From assembly GCF_027596085.1 (NCBI RefSeq), contig NC_072451.1:2725877-2789876 (forward strand): a stretch of 64,000 nucleotides of DNA, written 5' to 3'. Below are positions 14,102-25,339 of this stretch, in pieces; position 1 is the stretch's first letter; every line of letters starts with the position of its first letter. A model generated the notes under the pieces. The model saw nothing but the letters and a program-made list of their open reading frames with translations, did no database searches and was not told where the DNA came from. Origin of the DNA: Anoplopoma fimbria (Eukaryota; Chordata; Actinopteri; Perciformes; Anoplopomatidae). A program made the translations under genes and the position numbers.

Positions 14102-14877
14102 TTTAAACCCTCTGAACCCCGGGCAGTTTTACGTCATTTTTCGCTCCTGTCATATTTTACTCTCTGTAGCCTCGTTATTCACAACAATATAAAAGTCCTG
14201 CACCTTTATGGGAACAGAACAATCATGGCTAGAAGTAGAGAGAACGCAAACATGTCTTTTTGTGCAACAGAAAAACTGGTAGAATGCTATAAATCATTAA
14301 AAAGAAAAGAAAAAAGCAAGTTTAATTTCTTTGATCATTTATTTTACAATAATAATAAAAAACAATGGAATATATATATCCAACATCTTTCCAAGTGTCT
14401 ACCAATGTTGGGAAAAGAACTGGAGGCTTTAAGTGCTATACATATTAAGCTATTCACATTTTTACAACCTCTACTTTCAGCCTCTCCTCTCTGCTCTGTG
14501 TTCAGCAGCCTGAAGTTATTTCAAAATTTCACGGAATTGTTTTTACGTGACTGTTTGTCTCAGATGAATCAATCATGGTTTCCTAGTTGCGCTGAGGAGC
14601 TCAGAATTTTATGTTTTTAAAAGTATCTGGTTAAAGCAAACATTTTATTCTGGGCAACATTTTAAATGAGACATGTAGAATAATTTTTGATGAAATTTCA
14701 CAATTTAAAGCTTCGTTCTGGTTTATTTTTCTGACGTAAGAGTTTGTTACACAACATGTGTTCAATGACTGTCAGAAAGATGAAAAACAGTTTTTACAGC
14801 TTATGGCTGGGATAAACAGTGTCGTTTTGGTGATTGTTTAAAGAAAACATCCCGTCGGTTCAGAGGGTTAAAGGGTC
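14102..14877 (+). mobile_element. piggyBac-like MITE, full-length copy
   Basis: Terminal inverted repeats: left TTAAACCCTCTGAACC, right GGTTCAGAGGGTTAA. Both ends abut TTAA, the target site of piggyBac-type transposons, and the termini begin CCCT. The body of about 750 bp has no transposase; the 183-codon frame at 14069-14620 crosses the left end of the element and has no recognised domain. Related copies are at 17109-17455 (opposite orientation) and 24845-25262. Confidence 0.7.
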
Positions 14878-15284
14878 AAAAGCTGCAGAATGGCTGCCAC
14901 TCAGTAAACTTGAGAGCTTTCTGTTCACACACGTGCCTCAGCTCTCATTGTTCCTGTTTTCCCACCGAGTAAACTTAGTTCTATGGCAACTTTCAAAACA
15001 ACACTAACAATGTTCTTCACAAGCCTCAGAAAGTAAAAAAAAACAACAAGGTATAAGTAGAAGAAAAATACTCATGAGACACTAGCCACAAATTCAAATC
15101 AATTAATTTTTCAATAAACAAACGAGCTAAAATATAAATCTAGCTTCTTAAATGTGAGGATTTCCAGATGGATCTTTGGAAATTTAGAATGTTGGACAGA
15201 CAACAAGCAAGATAAAGAAATACTGAATGAAATTACAAATAATTGGTTTGAAACCTGATTTCTAAAGTTACATGTGGGGTGAAA

Positions 15285-15335
15285 ATTTCCCCGTTGCGGG
15301 ACTAATAAAGGATTATCTTATTTTATCTTAAAAGA
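15285..15335 (+). mobile_element. LINE 3' tail fragment
   Basis: Aaatttccccgttgcgggac followed by taataaaggattatcttatt matches the general 3' end of Rex-type LINEs; the body is absent. Confidence 0.45.
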
Positions 15336-15654
15336 AAAAGAGGAAATAAAAGAAACAGACTATAAAATATAACATTACAAGATCAAGAATATGCCAAAAA
15401 TAGAGTTTTTCTTTGTGTTTACATTTTATGAACTACAGTTTAGTAGAGTTTAATCTGATAAAATGCAGTTTAAGTGAATTTAACCGGCTTAGAAAAGTAC
15501 TTAAATAAATATAAATATTAGTTTAAATTCATTCTCCAAATCCCTATCAGTATCATGTTCAATCCTCACTTTTTGTAATTCTTTATGAGGTGTTTGTTCT
15601 GAGAAACATGTGTGACAGGTTTGAGGTTCAGTGTTGTCAAACTGCAGCTGATGG

Positions 15655-15715
15655 ACATTGATTGCTGTTACAGGGTTTGAACTTGCGACCTTTCAGTTAC
15701 GAGATATTTTCCACC
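15655..15715 (-). mobile_element. tRNA-derived SINE fragment
   Basis: Gggtttgaacttgcgacctt resembles the box-B region of teleost tRNA-SINEs. Too short to assign. Confidence 0.3.
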
Positions 15716-16284
15716 CTCCCCCCGAAAAAAACCGTTCTGAACACAACAGTGCTACTGTTATTTTAAACTGAATCGTAAACCAACAGCTTTTTTTTTTTTT
15801 TTTTTTCCACATGAGCAGTTGCTGCAAAGTCATTTTCATGACTCCATAATCACACAGAGGCTGTTTCTCTTTGTTCATGTCGGGGTTGATTACTAAGAGA
15901 TAAATCCGCCCCCTGGACATGGAGCCCGGCCAACGGCATAAAAATGCAAATTAGGTTCATGGAAAATGAAGCTTTTATGTTGTTTAACAATCACATTTTG
16001 GGTCAGAAAATCCACTACAATCATGGAGGAGTCACATCGTCAAGGTACATGTATTAAAAAAATGATTTAAAGTCACTGTGAGGAGCTTTTAACTGGTCCT
16101 GAATCAGTCTCAGTTTAGTCCTGGTCCTCTATAGACCTCCATCAGTAAACCAGACCATCAGAGAGAAGATCGTCTGTTTCTATAAAGTTATTCTTAAAGC
16201 TCGTCATCGGAGACACCGGGTCGGATTCTGGAGAAACCAGATGAGATCATGAAGGTTCACCAGAAACTCCTTCAGACCAGACTC

Positions 16285-16476
16285 CAGCAGAGACCAGTCC
16301 ACCGTGGACAGACCCAGATCCAGCAGAGACCAGTCCACCGTGGACAGACCCAGATCCAGCAGAGACCAGTCCACCGTGGACAGACCCAGATCCAGCAGAG
16401 ACCAGTCCACCGTGGACAGACCCAGATCCAGCAGAGACCAGTCCACCGTGGACAGACCCAGATCCAGCAGAGACCT
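16285..16476. repeat. 36-bp minisatellite
   Basis: Five full, nearly identical units (starts 16285, 16321, 16357, 16393, 16429) and a partial sixth. Each unit carries the dyad GTCCACCGTGGAC. Because 36 is a multiple of three, several frames stay open (QQRPVHRGQTQI and WSLLDLGLSTVD repeats), which is not evidence of coding. Confidence 0.98.
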
Positions 16477-16584
16477 GAGTGAGTACTTCTTATTTGAATA
16501 TTTAATTTCTACTAGAAAAGCTAGAAAACATTAATGCCAATTTCATAAAAAAGTGTTTAAAGCAGAACTATCAATCAGTCCACC

Positions 16585-16660
16585 TGTACAAGGAACTGAA
16601 CCCTTCACCCTGCTAGTGCCGTTGAGCAACACAACACCACAGAGTTATGGAGACACTCAG
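16585..16660 (+). mobile_element. SINE-tail-like fragment
   Basis: Ctagtgccgttgagcaacac resembles the 'cccttgagcaaggcac' segment of a common teleost SINE. Confidence 0.3.
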
Positions 16661-17108
16661 CACCTGGGAGTCACCAAACAATGTGAGGGAGGGAGGAAAG
16701 GGGGGAGGTTTCTATTTGTCAAGTACAGAGGCAGTTTTATTTACATATGTAAAAGACACCATCTGGAGAACTGTAAACCTCCAACGCCCCACCGAGCCAC
16801 ACTTGGATGCGATCCAGACTCCCAACAGTCAGCTCCGGGGGTTTAATCCCATCCTTAACAGAGGGCCAGCGGCAGGGTTTGTGTACAAAAATGGAGGCAG
16901 AGGTGGAGGCTCTCCAGCGGTTCCTCCTACGTCGGGATTTTGGGGGAATAGATGCTGCCAAAGTCTCTGAGTCGAGTGTGTCCTCTCTCCAGGACGAGCT
17001 GGACTTTATTGGAGGGGACACCATCGGCTTTTAAGGAGGATTTTCAGAAGCCAGAAAGAGAAAGTATGGGGAAGTTACAGTTAAGATATTCCTGTAGTTC
17101 TAAATGCA

Positions 17109-17455
17109 GTTAACCCTCTGAAACCCAAAACCCGCCGGCGGAAGTGAAAAGAATGTTTTGCCATGTTTGAAACAATCGCCAAAACTACACCATTTATCTT
17201 AACGAGAAGCTGTAAAAAACGTGATTATAGTCAGATTTTCATCTTTCCAGCGGTCCTTGAACACATCATGAGCGACGAATGCTTCGATCAGGAAAAGCTA
17301 CTGAGCAAAGGCTGAAAATCGTGATATTTCCATAAAAAAAGGTTTTATTCTACTCATTTAAAGTGTAGCCCCGAGTAAACCTTTTGCAGTAACCAGAATC
17401 TGTTAAAAAACATTCAATTCTGAACTCTTCAGCGAAGCCAGGATTGAAACGCAAA
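17109..17455 (-). mobile_element. piggyBac-like MITE, partial copy (inverted)
   Basis: Starts TTAACCCTCTGAAACCC and follows the reverse complement of the right half of the 14102-14877 element (caatcgccaaaac, agctgtaaaaaacg, ttttcatcttt, cattgaacacat-like, taaccaga, ttctgaactcttcagcg). The other end is unclear. Confidence 0.6.
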
Positions 17456-17859
17456 TAGTTCATAATTAAAAGCACCATTAACGTGTCAGAGGATTTTATA
17501 AAGAAGGCTAATTCGTTTTTAATCGTTTTAGGAACAGGAGCGCTTAAAAAATCTGAGTAAATATTTTGCAGCCAAGATAAATTTGTTTACAGGATTTTCT
17601 ATTTTATAATGCATTTACTACTTGACATCTTTCTTTATAGGGCTTGTATAAAAGCAATAAAGTAGTCCATGAATATGTTATACGAGTTTACAGTTATTAC
17701 AATCCCTCCTCAGCATTGTGCAGGTTGATTTATGGCGTTTTGCCGGTTACACTTGTCTTTTTGGTTTCGGAGAATAATGCAACAAACAGTGCATCAGCGC
17801 CTTAGCAAAGCTTAGGTGGTGAGAATGTTATATTCAGATTCCTGTCTTCCAAAATTGTG

Positions 17860-18330
17860 GCGTGTGTGTCACACTTTCCATGGCAGTCGGTGTGCAGATA
17901 CTCCAGCTGTCTAAAGTCTCCAGAAACAACTGCTGCTGTTTCAGATCTTCTTATTTGGCCGTTTTTTTTTTTAAAGCCAACGGTTGCAGGATCTTCTCCT
18001 GGACGGTGCTCAGTGAAACACTCAGTCCACGTAGTGCTGCAACTAATAAGCCGGGCAGCTTTTCCTGGCAGGCTCTTTGGGATCTGTGCTGCTCCAGAGA
18101 GGTTTATCACCCCGACATACCGAGAGACAAACAAGCAGCCAAACCTCCAACTGCCCCGGAGGCCTCGGCTCCAGCAGGCCGACAGAGCATTGTTAACATT
18201 CGTGGCACAATGCTTCTCTTATATCCGTCTCCTCTCGTCTCTGAAAAGCCAATTCCAATCTCCAGAGTGGTTTGAACCAGTTTGGAGAATGTCTTTAGGA
18301 TGATTCCAGGGATAAGAGAAAGAGACACAG
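17860..18330. other. candidate conserved non-coding element
   Basis: Non-repetitive, moderately GC-rich block with open frames on both strands but no recognisable protein. Candidate enhancer or exon of an unrecognised non-coding RNA; weak. Confidence 0.18.
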
Positions 18331-19512
18331 ATGGAATTCATCACTTGTACTCTTTTTTTATGCGAACCGGCCTCTTTCTCCTGTGAGGTGTATAAAACCT
18401 GCTTCAGAGTTTTAGGACAAGAAGTTCATATTGATATCTGCAACTATTTGGACTTCTGTCATTTGTAAAGGTGTTTTATTGCAGCATCTTATTGCAGGAC
18501 TGTTGTATTTGAGCGCATTAGTTTTACTTAAGCGAACCTAATAAACTGGCTGCAACACAGACCTGCTGATGTGAGTATTTAAAAGCACATTTCACAGTTT
18601 ATCCGTCAATAGAGCCTGTTAACACAGAGAGCACAACGTCTGTCAGAATGTTGCTCGAGGGCACTTCAGCAGGCCTCACTGGTTGTTTATTGACTTTACT
18701 AATCGCCTACAGAAACGGAGTCACCATTCCCGACATCACATGGTACTGTCAATCGCTCCCGCTGTGACAAAACCGGCTCTAAAACTACAACCGATACTAA
18801 ATGTTTTTTTTACAGTAGCTACTCTGCAAAGAATGTTTGAAGAAGTGGAAGAGGGGAGTCCACGGGAAACGCCGACATACCTCTCTGACAGAAAGCGTCT
18901 GACAAAGCTACAGTGTTCACCTGCAGAGAGGAACATGTTTAACAAGGCTGTGTGGTGGTGGTGGGGGGGGGTCAAACACAGAGCCTCTATTGACCCGGTG
19001 ATTCTGCAGGACAAGGCTGTGGTTTCGCTTTGGTTTCAGATGGTTTAAAATAGAGTGTGCAGGTGCGATAAAAAAAAGAAACATGCATGAATGGCATCAA
19101 AGAAAGGACACTAAAAAGATGCACAAATAACAAGCGAGGAGGATGAAATGAACTGCGAGAGCGGACGCCGATGGTGCCGATGCCGAGGCAGCAAAACAAA
19201 ATTGTAACCAGGCGGCCTTCGGGCCAGACGCATCCGTCACTCGGGAGCTCTGCTTCTCGTTCCTCTGCAGAGGATCTAATAAAGCTGTTCTGTTTAAACG
19301 GATTAAGTGCCTCATCGTCCGACCCCTTAAGCCCGACGTGGGGCACAGTTCATCTTCCCCTCCACTCGACTTGCCCGGCTGGAAGAACTGTGTCACCCTT
19401 TGGGATCATTAATGGAGAGTTTTTGTTTCTCTCAAGGGAGCTCCAGACAGTTAAAAAAAAAAGATGAGTAATGGAGCTGGGAGGAAGTTTTGAAGCCACA
19501 CAAAAAACAAAC

Positions 19513-19960
19513 TCAAGCATTGACTGCATATAAGAAGTGGACGTAGTCATCGTGACATCACCCGTTGGTTTATGGACTGATGTTCGGCGATTTGGCTGTT
19601 GCCTTGTTGGATTAAGGCCAACGCCATGTTGTTGTTTCTTTTTTGCTACCAGTGAACAGAAGTGACCATATTTGGAATGTGTAGGAGTGATGTAGAGACG
19701 CCGTATATGTCTCTGATAGAGACCTGTCAATCACAGTAAGCCCCGCCCTAAATCATACCCTGCTTTATGGTCTGTTTGACTCTAAATGGAGCATAATTCA
19801 CTAAATGAACATCATGCTGTATTGAAGAAGACTTGAAACTAGAGATTGAGACCATAAACTCATGTTTACAATGTTTACTGAGGGAATAAATCAAGAGAGA
19901 AGTAGAGTCATTTTCTCATAGACTTCTATACAATCAGACATCTTTTTTGGAACCAGGGGA
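19513..19960 (-). mobile_element. interspersed repeat R1, copy 2 (inverted)
   Basis: The longer copy of R1, reverse-complementary to 9835-10172 over most of its length. The frames crossing it on either strand have no recognisable homology. Confidence 0.8.
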
Positions 19961-20329
19961 AAATGCAAGTCTTAAGACACTTCCGCATTGGCTTATCTTG
20001 GCAGAACCTGAGGTTGCCGCCTGCATAAAAGTGGATTTAAGAATAAAAAAATCTTGCTCAAGAGCTGGCGGTAAATACCCGCCATCAGCGAAAAGGAGTG
20101 GAGGGGGATTCGAGGGGGTCACGGGGTCAAAGCTGGACCGAACACAAGCAGGATGGAGAGAGGAAACGCATCCTCTAAAAGGCAAATATTTGTGCCGTGT
20201 GTTTGAAAGTGTTTCCTCATCAGTTTCATTTACTTTCCAAGTGAAAAGGGCAGAGGAGTTTTTTTTACTCCCTTCACCTCTCGAGACCTCACTTTCTCCC
20301 CCTCGCAGCTCGCCGGCTTCAGCGACAGG

Positions 20330-20690
20330 CGGGAAGTGTCAAAGAGGGAAGAAAACAGGCAAGAGAGGGCTGAAAGTGCCTGTCTGAGCGGCTTAATGAT
20401 GCAATCTGCCAGAAACACCCCCCTCCCTTCCCTCCCTCCCTCCCTCCCTCCTCGCCGCACTCCAGCGATGACATCACCTCCCGGAGAAGCAGCATGGCAG
20501 AGAACAGTTGCACGGCTGGCAGAAGAAACAATTTCCAACAGCAGTTACGTTTCTTTAAGCTGTCGCAGATTGTTTCCAAGATTAGTGACTTCATGTGTTG
20601 TAATTCCCCAGAAGAAAATGAAAGCCCAGTAATTAAAGCGCATCTAAAATCTGCTCAGCCACATTTTGTGTTGTTTTTATGACGTAGGTT
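20330..20690. other. candidate conserved non-coding element
   Basis: Unique block with a CRE-like TGACATCA core (20469-20476), a homeodomain-like AGTAATTAAAGCG word and little simple sequence apart from a ccctccctcc run. Proposed from composition only. Confidence 0.2.
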
Positions 20691-20743
20691 TTATTCACAT
20701 CACAGTAAGCATTACTGACATGTGAAAAGTATATAAAGAGTTT

Positions 20744-20805
20744 ACATTACATTACATTACAGTCATTTAGCAGACGCTTTTATCCAAAGCGACTTTGTTA
20801 AGAGA
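20744..20805 (+). mobile_element. V-SINE-like conserved core
   Basis: A run of (TTACA)n followed by gtcatttagcagacgctttt and atccaaagcgact, a highly recurrent teleost repeat word that I associate with the central domain of V-SINEs. Family assignment is from memory. Confidence 0.45.
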
Positions 20806-21334
20806 AATATGCCATAATTATCTGTCATTTTGAATGACTGCTCCTATTATTCTAGAACTCGTGATGATCAACCGGAGGTCATTAAACAGAGTCATAAAAC
20901 GTTCCCTCGTCTGAAGTCAATGTTTTTGGTTAGATGTCTGAAATAAGGTCCGTTTAACACAAGATAAAGACATTCTAACGTTTTGTTCTACGATATAAAA
21001 TTTGTCAGTAAAAACCCCTCAGGGGAATTTAAAAGCTTTTACGTGTCTAAAAAAAGTGTCTAAAAAAAGTGTCTTAAAAAAGTGTCTAAATGAGACGACT
21101 AAACGTCATCACTAGAAACACTTCTCTTCCGTTAGCGTAGTGGTGGACATAAGGAAGTCATGTGACCGTGGTGGAGATTCTTTATAGCCTAACATTAGCT
21201 TTCTACTTTACACTTCAAACGTTATAAAAGTGATGCTCATTTGTGAAGATTATATTGATAAACAATTAAAACGATAAGACTCTAATAGACAAAAATGACT
21301 TATCTATTTAATAATACACTAAAACCAAATGAAG

Positions 21335-22118
21335 GTCACTGTAATATTGACGAGTGTGGTCCAATCACTGTCATATTGACGAGTGTAGTCCAGTCACTGT
21401 AGTATTGACGAGTGAAGTCCAGTCACTGAAGTCCAGTCACTGTCGTATTGTCAAGTGTAGTCCAGTCACTGTAGTTGTGACGAGTGAAGTCCAGTCACTG
21501 TAGTATTGACGAGTGAAGTCCAGTCACTGTAGTTGTGACGAGTGTAGTCCAGTCACTGTATTATTGACGAGTGTAGTCCAGTCACTGTAGTATTGACGAG
21601 TGTAGTCCAGTCACTGTATTATTGACGAGTGTAGTCCAGTCACTGTAGTATTGACGAGTGTAGTCCAGTCACTGTAGTAGTGACGAGTGTAGTCCAGTCA
21701 CTGTAGTATTGACGAGTGAAGTCCAGTCACTGTAGTTGTGACGAGTGTAGTCCAATCACTGTATTATTGACGAGTGTAGTCCAGTCACTGTAGTGTTGAC
21801 GAGTGTAGTCCAGTCACTGTAGTATTGACGAGTGTAGTCCAGTCACTGTAGTAGTGTAGTCCAGTCACTGTAGTTGTGTAGTCCAGTCACTGTAGTATTG
21901 ACGAGTGTAGTCCAGTCACTGTAGTATTGACGAGTGTAGTCCAGTCACTGTAGTATTGACGAGTGTAGTCCAGTCACTGTAGTATTGAGTCACTGAGTGT
22001 AGTCCAGTCACTGTAGTATTGACGAGTGTAGTCCAGTCACTGTAGTATTGACGAGTGTAGTCCAGTCACTGTAGTATTGACGAGTGTAGTCCAGTCACTG
22101 TAGTATTGACGAGTGTAA
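21335..22118. repeat. 29-bp minisatellite array (~27 units)
   Basis: Units of 29 nt made of gtagtccagtcactgtagta plus ttgacgagt, with variants (gttgtgacg, gtagtgacg) and several shortened units. Divergence between units is low towards the right end. Confidence 0.98.
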
Positions 22119-23084
22119 TCGTTCACAAGCTGCTTTGGAGGACAGATGGGGAGTTAGGGGGTTTAATTGCTCTTGTTGTGGCAGAGAGTGAAGTCTCCCG
22201 GTCAGTCTGACAAGATTAACCCTAAACGGCTTTTCATGGCCGAGCTCATCAGATCTGCAGTCTGGACGCCACCGACTCTCCCTCAGCACAGAAACAAACA
22301 ACTCCAGTATAGCAGATCAATCACTATCATCTTATTTCCTGCATAAAAGGCCACGACAAACAACTCATGGAATAAATATATTCTAAAACAACCATTTTAT
22401 TGATTTTGAATAAATTTGTATCCAATGGAATTGGATTGAAATAGGTATATCTACGAAAGCTTGACGAGACCTGCGTCATGTTTATCTATGAAAGTCCAGC
22501 AACACGTGTCAATTTCCACTTGTTACATGCATGCAGTCATTTCAAAGTAAACTACCGTCTTTATAGGAAACAACTCAGTCCGATTTGGGGAACAATACTA
22601 CTTTGGTTTCGGAAAAGATTGTAAAATACTGAAATATGAAAGTGATGTGACAAGGTCAAGTAGGTCAAATAAGACTGTCAACTGGAGGAAAGTCCTGTTT
22701 TTGTTTGAACCATCCTCCCTGTGTGGGTTTTTGCTGTTTTAATACTTCCTGGTTCATAATTACGTCGATTAAATACCAATTGATTTAGTTGGATATCTCG
22801 GAATTACAGTGCATTCATTTTTGATGGTATAGCTACGAATGCTGTATGCGAACAATCTTCCCCAATATACACCTAGCCCTACTCATCATGCGTTTTGCAT
22901 TACAAACTATAGAAGTACACAACATTTTACCCAGAAACCCCTTCTCAGTCTGCACCCCTAAACAAAGCCAAAAATTCAGCTGCCAACAAATGTATTGATG
23001 TAAAAAACTCTGAAGATATGCCACGAACCAACTTGCTAATTAAGTGATGATTCTGCAGAAAAATCCCACTTTGTTTTTTTATGA

Positions 23085-23295
23085 TGAGCGCCCGGACGCT
23101 CGTTGAAGCCAATTAAGTGATTGACATTGATTGGACGGACACGGGAGATGGAGCCAATGAAAATGCTGATTGGGGGGTCTTCACATTGCTCTAATGGCAG
23201 ATGGAGCGGCCGAAGCCCATTACAAAGAGCATCCAAAGGGGTTTTTTCTTTTACGAATCGCCTGAGCAAGCACAAATGTCATCTCCGTTCAGATC
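23085..23295. other. candidate conserved non-coding element
   Basis: Unique block with NKX-like CAATTAAGTG words, CCAAT-type ATTGG words and TAAT cores, directly followed by a (GGA)n run (23300-23344). Composition-based suggestion only. Confidence 0.2.
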
Positions 23296-23299
23296 ACAA

Positions 23300-23344
23300 G
23301 GAGGAGGAGGAGGAGGAGGAGGAGGAGGAGGAGGAGGAGGAGGA
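23300..23344. repeat. (GGA)n microsatellite
   Basis: About 15 units. Confidence 0.97.
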
Positions 23345-24059
23345 TAAACACTCTCTTGTCTCAGACATGTTGAGAGGAGCGTTGAGATCTGGAGGTTACT
23401 TCTGCATCTCATCAAGTTATTTCTGTTAAGAATCGAATCCTTAAAAAATGTGCAGTTTGAATATTTAAATATGAGAGAGAGATAAAGGTGTTTATGTTAT
23501 TTGTCTACCATCCTCTCAGCTTGAATTTAATTAAATTGGAAAGCTGAATTAAGCCCATTTAAAGACATGGAATAAGAGACATTGCTGGCTTTATCTTTCT
23601 GTTAAAGAGAGGTTTTAGTTTGGTTTTTTTAAACTGATCTGATATTTCACAACATTTCCTACTTTATCAAACTGATTTTATGCAGGAAAAATGAAGATTG
23701 CGAGAATAACTTTGCAGCAATTAACTCAAAAGTCCCACAGAAGTATGTTTGATAAATGGTTTATAACATGTGATATTGTAGTTGTAAGTAGATATAAGTT
23801 TCCTATCTGTGGGCACATATTAGAGGAGGCTGCTGTATAAACATTATAAATCATAATGTAATAAAGCAAAGTTGTAATAATATAAAATGTTTTCAAGTTC
23901 TAATCGTTGACAAACATTGTACATTCATAAACACTTAAAATTATCCAAATATAGACTTAAACTATTTACAAAATCTTTAAAATTGAACGTTTTTACAAAG
24001 GAGTTTGTTCATATATCATTCATAGCCTGATTTAAACAACATCTTATTACTAAAAACAT

Positions 24060-24275
24060 AGAGAGAATTGTTTTTTAATGGTTGTTTCCAGTATTTTCCG
24101 ATTTATGGAGTGATAGAAAGTAAAAACCTTTGACTCTAATATTTCAAACCATGAAACAAGAATGTTGAACCTGGCTTTGTCCAATGTTCAGATTTCTGTT
24201 TTTGAGCACATATTTAAGAGGATAATGCCTCATTTATATATTTAAACATAACATTTCAGAAAACTTCATGGGGAT
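24060..24275 (+). repeat. interspersed repeat R3, copy 1
   Basis: Paralogous to 41290-41555 (shared tccgatttatggagt-like, ttgaacctgg, ataatgcctcattta words), same orientation. Confidence 0.55.
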
Positions 24276-24844
24276 ATCTATTAGTTCTTTTTATTTTTAC
24301 CCTATTCACCTGTGACACCGACGTGTTAAACTGCCATCAGATTTACATAAAAGGGTTCACGTCTGAAACTGTATTTTCATTCTAACGGCACTCAAAACGG
24401 AATCCCAAAAGCTTTTGTTTTGCTCCCTCTCCGCTCGCTGTCAGCTTCCTGACTGGATGTCAACCTGTCCTCTGCCTTCCCGTCGAGAACTGACGACCTG
24501 AAACCCGGCGGCTGTCCGACCCGCTGACATTTCCAGCCCCTCAGATTTGTTGTTCTGCTCGGCTGACAGCGAGGGCGGATGAATATTTATGGAGCTTTAT
24601 GCCTCCTGCGAGAAGCCACCCGGCTCTCAGAGACGAGGACGACGGCTGATGACGGACATGTGGACCGACTGCATGTTTACGTCTCCACTTCATGGTGTGT
24701 TTGGATGTTTTTAAGCTTCGTCAATGTGCTAATGTTTGCACTGCAAGAAAGAAAAGAATATGTATATGTAATTAATCCATTAAAGTATTGGACTCAGCTG
24801 TTTTTTTTCTCTATTCCAGTGCATTAATATTATTTTCATTCTTA

Positions 24845-25262
24845 ACCCTCTGATCTCCGAGCAGTTTTGGGGAGCGTTCTTTTGTCATATTTTACGCTCT
24901 GTGGCCTCGTTTTTCACTGCAATATATAAGTTGTGCACCTCTATAGAAACAGAACAATCCCAGCTAGATGTAAAGAGAACTCAAACATGTCATGTGTGCA
25001 GTGTAACACAGTTATCATACCTTAAATCAAAAAGAGCAAGTTGAATTTTGTTGATTATTATACAGAAATTGGTAAATACTGGAATCTATATATCCAACAT
25101 GTTTCCAAAATTGAGGCTCAACGTGCTATAAATGTTCAGCAGCCTGTCCAAGTTTCACAGATTTTTATGTCATGTGACTGTTGGTCTCAGATGAATCAAT
25201 CATGGCTTCTTAGTTGCGCTGAGAAGCATAGAATTTTATGTTTTTTACAGAATCTGGTTAAA
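24845..25262 (+). mobile_element. piggyBac-like MITE, 3'-truncated copy
   Basis: TTAACCCTCTGATCTCCGAG, then tcatattttacgctctgt, gaaacagaacaatc, tatccaacatgtttcca and gatgaatcaatcatgg, in the same order as the left part of 14102-14877. It is cut off where a (GAA)n run begins. Confidence 0.65.
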
Positions 25263-25266
25263 GCAA

Positions 25267-25339
25267 AAGAAGAAGAAGAAGAAGAAGAAGAAGAAGAAGA
25301 AGAAGAAGAAGAAGAAGAAGAAGAAGAAGAAGAAGAAGA
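25267..25339. repeat. (GAA)n microsatellite
   Basis: About 24 GAA units at the truncated end of the MITE copy 24845-25262. Confidence 0.97.

Noticed and set aside
14069..14620. 183-codon plus-strand frame
   Set aside because: It lies mostly inside a non-autonomous transposon copy, starts outside the element, and resembles no transposase; the homologous copy at 24845 does not preserve the frame.
16204..16534. Repeat-protein frames over the 36-bp minisatellite, and the idea of a CRISPR array
   Set aside because: Frames are open on both strands because the period is a multiple of three. There are no variable spacers; units are contiguous, and the genome is vertebrate.
17802..18328. Overlapping frames of 73-148 codons on both strands
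   Set aside because: No splice-consistent homology to any protein family I know; frames on both strands are explained by moderate GC content.
21335..22118. CRISPR-like regular repeat of 29 nt
   Set aside because: Units abut directly with no spacers, the hallmark of a minisatellite.
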